A stretch of 64,000 nucleotides of DNA from Gammaproteobacteria bacterium (GTDB lineage: Bacteria > Pseudomonadota > Gammaproteobacteria > Pseudomonadales > Pseudohongiellaceae), in assembly GCA_029253585.1 (NCBI GenBank), contig JAQWZF010000031.1, positions 62,001 through 126,000 on the forward strand, given 5' to 3'. A model generated the notes under the pieces. It saw only the letters and a program-made list of their open reading frames with translations, was not told the origin of the DNA and did no database searches. The translations under genes and the position numbers were made by a program. The first letter of the stretch is position 1; each line of letters starts with the position of its first letter. Positions 7,885 to 16,710 of the stretch are shown here, piece by piece.

Positions 7885-9324
7885 CTAGTTGCCAGCTACG
7901 TCGTTCGCTGCTTCGCTTTCAGTTTCGGCGATAGGAGCGACTAGAGGAGCCAGACAGAGTGGGCAGCCAATAACATGGTCATTGGGTCCCAAATTCAGCA
8001 CCTGGCGTCTCTCTTCCATAGCTTCGAAGAATTGATCATCTGTTAAGGTCACTCGAATGCCCAGATCGATGAACATATTCGTTACTGAACGGTTGCCAGA
8101 ACCCTGCCAGTTGCGCGGATCAGGAACGTTCGGATTAGTCTCCGTGTTGTTCATGTAGCCGACGATATGCAAGATAGTGCCCTTAGGTAGAAGAGGGGCT
8201 GCGTGGTCTTCATAAGGATAGCCGCGCACCCAGTTGTGGTCGTAGCCTACGCAAGAAAGCGTTTCTACTGTGTAGCCCCAAATGGCCTCAAGACACATGC
8301 GCTCACCAGGAGCATGCAGGTGTGGCTCGAATGTTATGACCTTAGTGTGCTGATTAAGCACCGTGTAGGCGTGTAGCTCCTGGTCCTTCTCGTTACCCGT
8401 AATACTGATATCAACGCCATTACCCAACCCGATGAAGGCATTCTGGTATTTCGGCTTGTAATCCTCAGGGTGGAAACGAAAACCAACCTCAAGGTGACCG
8501 GTGGTATCACGTCCGTTGGAGTGCAGATGCACGGAATCGGAAACGATTGATGAACCCGCCTTCAACAGGCGACCCGCATCTTCGTCGAAGATGTCAGCGT
8601 TTCTGCCGACTTCGTGAACTGGCCATGGAATGGAGAAGCTGCCATCACGCTCGCCGTTCTCATTAAGCTGGGCTGTACCCCAAATCATGTGGTGGAAGAT
8701 ATAGGCGCCACCAACAGTATCTCGGCCAGTGCCTGCCTGATTGTCTACATCGTTGACTTCAACGACTTCGACTGACTTCACATAGCGATCTTCTTCCAAG
8801 CCTGTAGGAATGTAATCGATCTCACCCCACCAGTCAGGTGTGCCCGCTAATTTGGTTATATCGTTCATGACAACCACAAGGTCAGGCTCGCCAGCCTTCC
8901 ACTTCAGACTGTCATCGAAGACCAAAGGAGTAGGTGAGTCTGCTTCGCTGCCTTTTGGCGTGCCAGTGCGTGCCCAGGTAGAGATAAGAGCTAGTTCTTC
9001 ATCGCTTAGAGAAGGGTCATCCTTGTATGCCTGGATACCGATGTTTTTCTCCATGTACCAAGGAGGCATGGCGCCAGCACGGTCACGCAGAGCTGTCTTG
9101 TACTCGATCAAACCGGCAAAAGGTGCAACCTGATCATAAGTCACCAAAGGCATTGGTCCAGCACCGCCTGGGCGGTGACAGTTCTGACAGCTGCGCTGCA
9201 GAATTGGTTCAATGTCCTTATGGAATGTAACTTCGCTCGACTGTGCTAGCGATATTCCAGGGATGGACATTGCTGCTGTGACTGCAACACTGCCTAGCAG
9301 TGATTTAGCGGAAATAATTCGCAT
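7885..9324 (-). CDS. Exported cytochrome c - PHM-like type II copper monooxygenase fusion
   Basis: 479 residues. A signal peptide (cleavage near SLAQ) is followed by a cytochrome c domain with CQNCH at 46-50 and possible axial Met at 58 or 86. The rest matches the catalytic core of peptidylglycine/dopamine-type copper monooxygenases. His-His at 211-212 (FHHM) and His 266/268 (HLH) correspond to the CuH site; His335-x-His337 (PHLH) and Met391 (GYMNN) correspond to the CuM site. The spacings fit the family pattern. Such enzymes hydroxylate unactivated C-H bonds using two uncoupled coppers and an external electron donor, and the fused heme would be a built-in electron relay. AGGAG before the ATG fixes the start. 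It heads the operon with the secreted protein at 6933. The substrate is unknown. A C-terminal CPLC may form a disulfide. Confidence 0.8.
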   Translation of the reverse strand: MRIISAKSLLGSVAVTAAMSIPGISLAQSSEVTFHKDIEPILQRSCQNCHRPGGAGPMPLVTYDQVAPFAGLIEYKTALRDRAGAMPPWYMEKNIGIQAYKDDPSLSDEELALISTWARTGTPKGSEADSPTPLVFDDSLKWKAGEPDLVVVMNDITKLAGTPDWWGEIDYIPTGLEEDRYVKSVEVVEVNDVDNQAGTGRDTVGGAYIFHHMIWGTAQLNENGERDGSFSIPWPVHEVGRNADIFDEDAGRLLKAGSSIVSDSVHLHSNGRDTTGHLEVGFRFHPEDYKPKYQNAFIGLGNGVDISITGNEKDQELHAYTVLNQHTKVITFEPHLHAPGERMCLEAIWGYTVETLSCVGYDHNWVRGYPYEDHAAPLLPKGTILHIVGYMNNTETNPNVPDPRNWQGSGNRSVTNMFIDLGIRVTLTDDQFFEAMEERRQVLNLGPNDHVIGCPLCLAPLVAPIAETESEAANDVAGN

Positions 9325-9577
9325 AGTTGCTACTCCTCATAGCCTGTTCGGTCTCAAATCGGTTTAAATTGATTGGGGTTTAGTAAGTATTCGTGCCGGT
9401 TCTTATAAGCTCGGGAAGGATAGCATTTTTAGGAGATTAATTGAATATAGAAGTATCCCAAATCCACTTAAAATTGATCTGCTGGTCAGTGCTATAAGCC
9501 TTAACTTCGCAAAATCTACCGAAAACCCGATAATTCGTCAGTTTTTTGGCGTTTGCTAGCCTAAAATCTGGCTAAAG

Positions 9578-10345
9578 TTAGCGTCCGCGCAACAAGGCCC
9601 AAAGATTACTGCTTGCTAGGAAGCTTATGAAAAGAACTAACAAAGCGAAGCTAAACCATTGAAGTGCATAAGATAAATTTTGGTTTACGTCGGCGTTCAC
9701 AGCGGGCCAATGGCGAACTAGAACCCCTGCCTGCTCCTCGGTGAGCCGAACCTCGAAGGGAAACAACGGCTCACCAAGAATATCGGCAATTACGTCGATT
9801 TCGAGGCTGCGTATGCGCAGAGGCCACTGCGAGGCATCGATTTGGCTTGCCAATACCCGCGCATTTTCCTCGGGAACGAATATCTGAGCGGTAATCTCGA
9901 CCGGACCCGATGCCGGGCGCAGATCTGGTGGGGTATCTGGTGGCAATATGCCGGTAGTCCAGCCGCGGCTCACCAGAACCAATTGGCCGTTGCTTTCGAG
10001 CCTAAATGGCGTCACGACCCCATAGCCGATCATCCCCTGAAAGAACTCTGCTAGCAGCAAGATAGAGCGCTCATTTACGAACTCCCCTTTCAGTGAGACA
10101 TGGCGGTTCTGCAAATCGGGATTTGCCCGATGCAGGTGGCCGGCCGGAATAATCTCTATGGGCTCAGCATTTTGACTGGACTCGATTACCATGGCTTGCT
10201 GTGCTGCAACCTTCTCGGCCGCGCGGTCTAGCTGCCAGAGCCCTAGTCTGGCAAAGGCGGCAAAAGTCATAAACACGCAGGCGGCGAAGAGCCAGTTTAT
10301 CTTGATGTGAAAAATTCCGATGGAATGTTCTGAGCGAAGTTGCAT
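9578..10345 (-). CDS. SURF1-family cytochrome oxidase assembly protein
   Basis: 255 residues with the SURF1 layout: one membrane helix at about 20-40, the conserved LGLWQLDRAAEK directly after it, a periplasmic domain with the VSRGWTTG strand, and a second helix at about 228-248. SURF1 proteins help insert heme a into subunit I of aa3-type oxidases. No cox structural genes are in the window; downstream on this strand lie 250 bases without a gene and then the copper-monooxygenase operon. The upstream neighbours are two DUF6644 membrane proteins on the same strand, so a membrane heme/copper theme is plausible but unproven. Confidence 0.87.
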   Translation of the reverse strand: MQLRSEHSIGIFHIKINWLFAACVFMTFAAFARLGLWQLDRAAEKVAAQQAMVIESSQNAEPIEIIPAGHLHRANPDLQNRHVSLKGEFVNERSILLLAEFFQGMIGYGVVTPFRLESNGQLVLVSRGWTTGILPPDTPPDLRPASGPVEITAQIFVPEENARVLASQIDASQWPLRIRSLEIDVIADILGEPLFPFEVRLTEEQAGVLVRHWPAVNADVNQNLSYALQWFSFALLVLFISFLASSNLWALLRGR

Positions 10346-10499
10346 AAGAGCCTATTTGAAGAGAGGTTGAACTTTGAATTCGGTAACTGTTTCTAGCCGC
10401 GCTGCTTGTGTCTGGCCAGCCGGCGCATCTGCAAGCGCAGGAAGACTAATGCAGAACTAGCTTTAATTCAATCAATACGCGTACTGAAAACTTTAGGCC

Positions 10500-11006
10500 T
10501 TAACACCAGAGACACCAATGATAGGGAGGGCGATAGTACGTGATAAGTCGGCCACAGATAATCACCGCGCACCAGCAGGCAAGAGAGATAGCGGCTATGG
10601 CCTTTGCTCGAAATAACATCCTAGAAATAGCGTCTCCTGATTTCACCTCATTCGCCGTAGTGGCATAGAAAAACACCATATTAATGCCTGCGATAAGCAT
10701 GAAGAAGAACTTACTTTGTACGGCGGGATTGTAGATATATTGATCTGGGGCCGTGCTTAGGAACATGATGCCAGTCACTACATTTAACGAGTAGCCTGCG
10801 ACTCCAGCGGGGACTAAGCGATGCAGTTCGGCGAGGGATATTTCTTTTGCAAAACCCATCATGCGCAAGTCGAACAAACCGACGGTACCGACGAGCAAGC
10901 ACAATCCGAAAAAATGGATGGATTCGGCGACGGGCCAGCCCCATGGAGAGTTCATGAAAGAGTAAATGCCAGTCGCTTGAGAGAAGCTGAGTAGGATCTC
11001 TATCAT
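10500..11006 (-). CDS. DUF6644-type integral membrane protein, copy 1
   Basis: 168 residues with four to five hydrophobic helices. Features shared with the other three copies in this window are a first-helix AESIHFFGL histidine, the LFDLRMMGFA segment, a LVP segment before helix two, and the C-terminal ICGRLITY. It begins six bases after the stop of the next DUF6644 gene on the same strand, so they form a pair. Function is unknown. The invariant membrane histidine invites a heme or metal role, which is only inference. Confidence 0.8.
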   Translation of the reverse strand: MIEILLSFSQATGIYSFMNSPWGWPVAESIHFFGLCLLVGTVGLFDLRMMGFAKEISLAELHRLVPAGVAGYSLNVVTGIMFLSTAPDQYIYNPAVQSKFFFMLIAGINMVFFYATTANEVKSGDAISRMLFRAKAIAAISLACWCAVIICGRLITYYRPPYHWCLWC

Positions 11007-11012
11007 GATCGC

Positions 11013-11531
11013 TTAAAAAAACCGTGAGGCGAGAAGGGTGTTGTGGGTATAGGCAAGGAAGCGGCCTGCGGTTAATGTGACAATCCAAAGCAACACTGAG
11101 ACATAGGCCAGGTTAATCGTTCGGCGATCGTTAGAGACTTTGGACCTGTCGAAGAAAGTCGCTTGAAAGTGTCTGCTGATTAATAAGCCTAGAGTCAGTG
11201 CGGCTAGTTTTAGGTAGAAGACCGGGTTCGTTAGGGCCTTTGCCGGGTAAGCTAATAGCAACGCCATTCCAGAAATAAATATGAATACGGCGGCATACCA
11301 GTGCAAGCTATAGAAGCGGCCTAGTGCTGCTAGCTCTATCCGGGGGGCAAAGCCAACCAGGCGCAGGTTGATTGCGAAGTTTATCCCTACGACAAATGCC
11401 ATAGCTAATGAGTGCACAGTCAGTGCGCTAAAGAACGCAAAGCCGGATTCGCGCATCCAAATACTAAGCGCTGTTTCTTCTAATCTCGCTAGTGTTTCCA
11501 GTTTTAATAATCCTATTTCAGAGCCCGGCAT
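11013..11531 (-). CDS. DUF6644-type integral membrane protein, copy 2
   Basis: 172 residues. A soluble N-terminal helix of about 25 residues precedes the helices. The family signature appears as LTVHSLAMAFVVG, NLRLVGFAP and TAGRFLAYT. It sits between the aldo/keto reductase upstream (17 bases) and DUF6644 copy 1 downstream, all on the minus strand, which suggests a three-gene unit 12466-10500. The two neighbours differ strongly in sequence, as if the pair were subunits of a heteromer rather than a recent duplication. Confidence 0.8.
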   Translation of the reverse strand: MPGSEIGLLKLETLARLEETALSIWMRESGFAFFSALTVHSLAMAFVVGINFAINLRLVGFAPRIELAALGRFYSLHWYAAVFIFISGMALLLAYPAKALTNPVFYLKLAALTLGLLISRHFQATFFDRSKVSNDRRTINLAYVSVLLWIVTLTAGRFLAYTHNTLLASRFF

Positions 11532-11548
11532 TTAGGCTGGCATGAATT

Positions 11549-12466
11549 CTAGGCCAAGAGCGGGTCTATGAACCTTTCCATTTCGGCGCGCAGATTCGCA
11601 TCGGGTAGCCGCCCTCTGGCAGCTTGAATATTGTCCTCGGCGTGGTGGGGTTTGGTAGTGCCTGGAATAGGTATTGGTGTGCTCGCGTGTGACATTACAT
11701 ATTTCAGAAACAGCTGTGCCCAGGACGTGGCATCTATGTCGGCGGCCCAGTCCGGCAAGGGCCTGTCACCTACTGCATTGAATAGGCGGCCACGGCCAAA
11801 GGGTAAATTTGTTAATACTGCAATGCCTCGATCCCGCGCCAGAGGTAGAACCTTCTCTGCAGCACTGTGGTTGCCTGGTGAGTAGTCGACTTGAATAAAA
11901 TCTAATGTGTTGTTTTCCATTACCTCAATGAGTTGCTCATATTGGCTTTCGTTGGAGGTGGTTACACCAATGTGGCGAAATCTTCCTTGTTTCTTCCATG
12001 CCAGCATGGTTTCAAGCTGAACCGCGGTACCGCGTAAGTTATGTACCTGCATTAGCTTAAAATGCTCACCACCGAGTAACTCGAATGATCTTACCATTCG
12101 GTTTATGCCCTCGGTGCGATCTTCGCGATCTACCTTGGTCGCCACCCATAAGCCTTCGCGAATACCAAGATCGGACATGATGCGACCTATGACCTCTTCG
12201 GAGTTTCCGTAGTTAGGTGATGTGTCTATGATCTTTCCGCCAAGACGGTGGTACTGCGCGAATGTGTCGCGAAATACGGTGAGTTCGGCATCCCCAGCCT
12301 GGGCTCGATAGTTTCTGCAGCCAATTCCTACCCTAGGCACAATCTGCCCGGAAGAGGGGATAAGCACTGTGCTCAGAGGGGGCTGGGCCAGAGCAGAATT
12401 TATGACAGTTGCTGCGCCCACTGCACCTGCGCTGGCCCTGAGCAATTCTCTTCGTGTTAGTGTCAT
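11549..12466 (-). CDS. Tat-exported aldo/keto reductase
   Basis: 305 residues. The N-terminus has a twin-arginine signal (TRRELLRASAGA) ending near ALAQ. The rest is an aldo/keto reductase barrel with the catalytic tetrad in place: Asp81 (DTSPNYG), Tyr86, Lys111 (ATKVDRED) and His142 (QVHN). A later IPGTTKPHHAEDN segment matches the nucleotide-binding region. The family reduces carbonyls with NAD(P)H. Export in folded form through Tat would put such an enzyme in the periplasm, where NADPH is not regenerated, so it may carry its cofactor with it. It heads a tight unit with two DUF6644 membrane proteins. Confidence 0.85.
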   Translation of the reverse strand: MTLTRRELLRASAGAVGAATVINSALAQPPLSTVLIPSSGQIVPRVGIGCRNYRAQAGDAELTVFRDTFAQYHRLGGKIIDTSPNYGNSEEVIGRIMSDLGIREGLWVATKVDREDRTEGINRMVRSFELLGGEHFKLMQVHNLRGTAVQLETMLAWKKQGRFRHIGVTTSNESQYEQLIEVMENNTLDFIQVDYSPGNHSAAEKVLPLARDRGIAVLTNLPFGRGRLFNAVGDRPLPDWAADIDATSWAQLFLKYVMSHASTPIPIPGTTKPHHAEDNIQAARGRLPDANLRAEMERFIDPLLA

Positions 12467-12647
12467 CGTTTCGCTTCAAGACCAATGAAATAAGGGTAAA
12501 GTCACCCGGATACACGATAATTAGCTGGACAGAGGCTAGCTGTCAATACGAAATCCGTCAAGTAGTCGTTAATCTCATCTATTTAGAATTTGGCTGCTGC
12601 CTTGAAAGTGATATGGTTACTCGAAATAACAAAAATGGAGGAAGACA

Positions 12648-13481
12648 ATGCGTGCTTTCATCGCTAGACCTGAACGTAAACACCCAGGATTAGCCGCCCT
12701 TCTGGCGTCAGCGCTGTTGATGCTAGGTGCTGCATGTCTCGGGGCCGAGAATGATTCTGTGCCAAGAACGGCAGACTCAAAGCCGGACTTCAATGGTATT
12801 TGGCAGGCTATTGGCAGCGCACATTGGAATATCGAGCCCCGCGCCGCAGATTTTGGTCCTGTAGTGGAGTTAGGTGCCATAGGCGCTATTCCCGGTAGCC
12901 TGGGCATTGTTGAGGGCGGATTAATCCCCTATACGGCCGAAGCCAGGGCTAAGCAGCAGGAAAATAGGGCAGACTGGCTGGCTTTGGATCCGGTCGTGAA
13001 ATGCTATATGCCTGGAATTCCGAGGGCGACCTATCTACCGTTCCCTTTTCAAATAATACAGTCTCCCGATCACGTGGTTATGGCTTATGAGTTTGCCAGT
13101 GCGAGCCGTATTGTCTATATGGATAGACCAGACTTCGAAGCACCGATTTTTAGTTGGATGGGGCATTCACGCGGCCGAATCGAGGGGGATAGTTTGGTCA
13201 TAAATGTGAGCGATCAGGTGCCAGATACATGGTTGGATCATGCGGGTAATCATCATAGCGATGCCTTGCGTGTAACAGAGCGCTATACCCATCTGGGGCC
13301 GAATACGCTTATGTATGAGGCGACGCTTGAAGATCCCAATGTCTATAGTTCGGCATGGACGCTTAAACTCCCGCTCTACCGGAGGCTGGATGAGAACATG
13401 CAATTACTGGAATACAAGTGCGTTGAATTTACCGAGGAGCTTATTTACGGGCATCTGCGCAAGGGTGTGGATACCGAATAG
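12648..13481 (+). CDS. Secreted protein of unknown function, PDFNGIW family, copy 1
   Basis: 277 residues with an N-terminal hydrophobic signal (LAALLASALLMLGAACLGAE), possibly lipid-anchored or cleaved near the Cys. GGAGGA five bases before the ATG fixes the start. It shares ordered motif blocks with the protein at 50820-51848: a PDFNGIW start, IIQSPDHVV, a WMGHSRGRIEGDSLV block, and DPNVYSSAWTL with a CVE-type end. The motifs show a secreted family present twice here, but I do not recognise a catalytic signature. It diverges from the aldo/keto reductase-DUF6644 unit. Confidence 0.75.
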   Translation: MRAFIARPERKHPGLAALLASALLMLGAACLGAENDSVPRTADSKPDFNGIWQAIGSAHWNIEPRAADFGPVVELGAIGAIPGSLGIVEGGLIPYTAEARAKQQENRADWLALDPVVKCYMPGIPRATYLPFPFQIIQSPDHVVMAYEFASASRIVYMDRPDFEAPIFSWMGHSRGRIEGDSLVINVSDQVPDTWLDHAGNHHSDALRVTERYTHLGPNTLMYEATLEDPNVYSSAWTLKLPLYRRLDENMQLLEYKCVEFTEELIYGHLRKGVDTE

Positions 13482-13557
13482 AGCGATTTAGCTGTTGACC
13501 GTTACTGAGCGCCGCTGTCGCTCAAGGGCCTGCTGTGTTGCTCTTCATCGAGGAAGC

Positions 13558-14886
13558 TCAGCGGCCCATCTGTTCGAGCAGGCCGCTATCAATTCCCTGA
13601 ATACCGACCATGGCTAAGGTGATAAGGAACGAAGTTTGGGGACCCCGGTGAGAATTGGTGGGCATAAACCATTCGTCAGGGGAGTGTGCGCCTCCACCGT
13701 TACCGCCACCGGCAATGGTAATAGCCGGGATGCCCAGCGACATAGGAACATTCGAATCTGTGCTCGATATTCCCAGGCTCTGTAATTCTATGCCTACTCT
13801 GTCGAAGGCTAGTGCGGCAGCTTGAACTAATTTGTTTGTTGCAGCGGTTTGTCCAACCGGTCGGTCACCGATCAGCACAAATTCCACGCTTATCTCGCCG
13901 TTGTTCCAGCGTGCATTTTCCTCAGCGACCGCCTCGAGCGCGGCAGTCTTTGCCCGCTGTTCCAGAAGTGCGAGTTGTTCGCGATCGTTGGACCTCATAT
14001 CCAGAGCGAAAACCGCATCCGCTGCTATTGAGTTTACCGATGTGCCGCCGGCGACAGTGCCTACAGTAAATGTCGTCTTGGGAAAACTTGGTGTCTCGAA
14101 GTCAGCGATCTTGTTTATTGTCCTACCCATGGCATGTATCGCGCTGCTCAGACCGAAGGCGCCGAAGGAGTGTCCGCCGGGCCCACTAAAGCGAAATTCG
14201 AAGCGCCTGCTGCCGGTGCCGCCATTGGTAATACGTCGCAGGTTTACCCCATCGATAGATACGAAGCCATCGATCTCGGGGTGATCTCTGAAGATCGCCT
14301 TGATGCCGCGTAAATCGCCTCTACCCTCCTCGCCTACATTGGCGGCAAACATGATGTCGCCATGGGTTTGAATGCCAGAGTCATTGAGTGTTTCGATGAT
14401 GGAGAGCATTGCGGCAAGCCCGCGCGTATCGTCGCCGATTCCAGGCGCATAATAACGACCCCCGCGAAGCTCGACGCTAGTGTCTACGCCCTCAGGAAAT
14501 ACTGTATCTAGATGTGCCGCGATCAAAAACGTGGGGCCATCGCCGTTTCCGCGATGTATACCGATAGCGTTGCCCTCACTATCGATATAGGCATCCTCTA
14601 ATCCGCGATCCTGCATCAGCGAAAGATAGTAGTCGGCGCGCACCTGCTCCTTAAATGGAGGTGCGGGGATCTCAGTCAATCGAAATTGCTCTCTGATCAT
14701 TTCAGGTTCCCGCGCTTCTATTCTGGATAGTGCGTCGGTAACCCGAGGATCTGCAACGATCGCATCGAAAGAATTCCGTACAGTCTCATCGATAGCAACA
14801 ACGGATTGCTGCGCGACTGCTATTGATTGAATTGAGCCAATCAGAGACGCAAAACTCAAAGCTATTAGGGTGGTGGTTTTGTTCAA
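13558..14886 (-). CDS. Exported M20-family metallopeptidase
   Basis: About 442 residues with a signal peptide. The dizinc ligands of M20 peptidases are all visible in order: His in AAHLDTVF, Asp in GIGDDTRG, the Glu-Glu pair in GEEGRGD, Asp in SIDG, and the last His in GGGAHSPDEW. A dimerisation lid domain starts around FSGPGGHSFG. It is closest in style to peptidase T or M20 di/tripeptidases. The ORF track starts at TTG 14898, but GGAG lies six bases before the in-frame TTG at 14886, so I prefer that start (NKTTTLIALSF). A scavenging or peptide-recycling role in the periplasm is inferred. Confidence 0.88.
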   Translation of the reverse strand: MNKTTTLIALSFASLIGSIQSIAVAQQSVVAIDETVRNSFDAIVADPRVTDALSRIEAREPEMIREQFRLTEIPAPPFKEQVRADYYLSLMQDRGLEDAYIDSEGNAIGIHRGNGDGPTFLIAAHLDTVFPEGVDTSVELRGGRYYAPGIGDDTRGLAAMLSIIETLNDSGIQTHGDIMFAANVGEEGRGDLRGIKAIFRDHPEIDGFVSIDGVNLRRITNGGTGSRRFEFRFSGPGGHSFGAFGLSSAIHAMGRTINKIADFETPSFPKTTFTVGTVAGGTSVNSIAADAVFALDMRSNDREQLALLEQRAKTAALEAVAEENARWNNGEISVEFVLIGDRPVGQTAATNKLVQAAALAFDRVGIELQSLGISSTDSNVPMSLGIPAITIAGGGNGGGAHSPDEWFMPTNSHRGPQTSFLITLAMVGIQGIDSGLLEQMGR

Positions 14887-14906
14887 TGAAAACTCCAACT
14901 TGTCAT

Positions 14907-15482
14907 CTAGAATATGCGCACGCGCATTCCGCGCCCGCCTTTACGCAGGGCACGCCTCTCTCGCATGCGAGCATGCAGGATTGCGCGCTTGTCGGCAATC
15001 CAGTCTTCGAGGCCAACGTGGGGGTCGATGCCGTGCTTCTTGCGTCTATTTTCCTCTGCGATAAGAAAGTGACAAAACTCCTGATACATCTTCATTTCGA
15101 CCCTAAGTTTCTGAACGATGATTTACGCATACATGGCATCATTTAGGAAGCCTATGCTAGGAATATGGTCTGGAATTAAATCATCGGGATCGATAAAGTA
15201 GCAGAGTGCTCCGCGAATGCTGTTTATTTCAGCATCGCTGAGTTCCCACTCTGCATCTCTAATCATATTGATAAGTATCTGTAGTTTTAGCACCCTGTCG
15301 CGAATGAACTGGGGTAGATTATTCTCGCCAGCTCGTTGTATCAGTTCGGCGGACTTTTCCTCGATGCTCTGCGTGCTCTCATTGTCACTTATCGCCAGTT
15401 TTCCTTTATCAATACTCTCTTGAAACTTTTCTAAATCGTCATCGCTGAGTGTAATAGTTATGTCGAATGGCATCGTATCCAT
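14907..15482 (-). pseudogene. DUF1232 (YkvA-like) protein interrupted by an in-frame TAA
   Basis: Two ORFs of the track (15123-15482 and 14907-15095) are in the same frame and form one gene. The first gives a DUF1232 domain ending DAMYA, then TAA, then IIVQKLRVEMKMYQEFCH. The intact paralogue at 22766 reads DAMFVEIIIRELRSEISAYGEFCR, so TAA replaces a Glu codon: a single nonsense change (GAA to TAA). The C-terminal 60 residues after the stop are still open and similar to the paralogue (EFCHFLIAEENR; DWIADKRAILH), so the mutation looks recent. The truncated 119-residue product could still fold as a DUF1232 domain. Its function is not established. Confidence 0.85.
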
Positions 15483-15599
15483 CCCTAATCTAGAGGTTGG
15501 TATTCTTGTTCTGTTTCTAGAGGTGTTCTTCGCAGTAAGCGTTAAGGTAGCTAAGTCTGCCTTGCCAGCTGAAATTGTTCAATACGAGATGCGACCAGG

Positions 15600-16163
15600 C
15601 TATCGGGCTAGCTTAACTTCCAGCATCGCTCCATAGAGTGCCTGTTTGTCGGCGTCGGTGAGCAGATTGGGCGCAATTGTTGCCTGGAATAAGTCCCGAT
15701 CCCGTTCGTTCAATAGGTGGTCGTTACTAAGCAATGCAGCAAAGAGCCTGATAATGTCGCTACCCAGCTGGTCCAGGGCGGGTCTGATATCTGCCTGGAT
15801 ATCCACGCTTCTCGTGGGCATTTCCTGGCTCAAGAGCTGGGCACGATAACGGTATTGTATTGCCTTTGCAGCATTGATCTGGGCAATGAAAAAGGTTTCC
15901 ATAGATTCGGGGTCCAGCCCCTGGCGCGCAGCGAGATTCTTGGCATCGAGAAGGACAATTCTCTCCCGTTGCAGATCTTCGACGGGGATTTTATTTTTAG
16001 CCTTATACAGGCTGACATCTTCCATATAGCCCAGGCGTTCGTCTATGGCTCGAAATAGGGCGAGAGTAGAATCTGGTTCAGCACCTCTAGCGCAAGTGGA
16101 GAGTAATATACCGCTAAGGCATAGCAGAAGCGGTAGACACCGATTGGCGATGATGCTGCCCAT
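15600..16163 (-). CDS. aroQ: Exported chorismate mutase, AroQ gamma-type
   Basis: This is a monofunctional chorismate mutase of the secreted gamma class, which converts chorismate to prephenate outside the cytoplasm. The helical core shows DERLGYMEDVSLYKAKN, the IPVEDLQRE segment, and AQINAAKAIQYRYRAQ, all typical of the class. Starting at the ATG at 16163 gives a normal signal peptide (LPLLLCLSGILLSTCARGA) and clears the upstream gene. The track's longer ORF to 16235 would overlap that gene. It lies seven bases after the CDP-alcohol phosphatidyltransferase stop, so it is the last gene of that operon. Confidence 0.85.
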   Translation of the reverse strand: MGSIIANRCLPLLLCLSGILLSTCARGAEPDSTLALFRAIDERLGYMEDVSLYKAKNKIPVEDLQRERIVLLDAKNLAARQGLDPESMETFFIAQINAAKAIQYRYRAQLLSQEMPTRSVDIQADIRPALDQLGSDIIRLFAALLSNDHLLNERDRDLFQATIAPNLLTDADKQALYGAMLEVKLAR

Positions 16164-16170
16164 GATCAAG

Positions 16171-16710
16171 TTAATTTTCTGAGGCGCGCAGTGGTGCGAT
16201 TGCGCGATCGAAAATCGATGCCAGCGTGGAGACAACCAAGATGTAGTTGAAGTAAATGATTGTCGTGTTTAGTAGATTCTGGATGCCTTCAAGAAAGGGG
16301 AGTCTGGAGGTGGCTAGAAACACGATAGGCACAAAGTAGAGAATTCCATTCCAGCGTCCGAGGAAGCTCATACGCAATTTTTTTTGTTTAAATAGAAAGT
16401 AGGAATCCAGAACGTATTGGGAAAAGGCGACAACTATTAAGAGCGGAAGGAGCAGGGGTGCCAGGTCTACAGTAGAGAGGGCAAATAGAGCGGTAGTCAC
16501 GAAAACAAAGTCCGTCCCATGGTCGAATAACATGCCTCGAGCAGAAGCGGTATGCAAAGCCCGGGCAACCTTGCCGTCGAAGTAGTCGCTAGCGATAGCA
16601 ATTAGTAGCAGAGCAAGGAGTAACCAGCTCGTCATGAGCTGGGCATTGGCTATCGCCAATGCTACTGGAATAACCAGTAGCAGGCGTATAGCAGTTAGCA
16701 GATTGGCCAT
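16171..16710 (-). CDS. CDP-alcohol phosphatidyltransferase family membrane enzyme
   Basis: 179 residues with about six membrane helices. The family signature DG-x2-AR-x8-G-x3-D-x3-D is perfect: DGKVARALHTASARGMLFDH, then GTD. Members transfer a phosphatidyl group from CDP-diacylglycerol to an alcohol (glycerol phosphate, inositol phosphate, serine or choline). The start ATG overlaps the preceding stop (TAATG), so translation is coupled to the membrane protein upstream. The head-group alcohol cannot be told from sequence. The linked SDR and membrane protein suggest a modified lipid rather than housekeeping PgsA. Confidence 0.87.
   Translation of the reverse strand: MANLLTAIRLLLVIPVALAIANAQLMTSWLLLALLLIAIASDYFDGKVARALHTASARGMLFDHGTDFVFVTTALFALSTVDLAPLLLPLLIVVAFSQYVLDSYFLFKQKKLRMSFLGRWNGILYFVPIVFLATSRLPFLEGIQNLLNTTIIYFNYILVVSTLASIFDRAIAPLRASEN

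Noticed and set aside
15123-15482. Short DUF1232 gene as a normal separate gene
   Set aside because: The next 60 codons in the same frame align with the paralogue, so the stop is internal.
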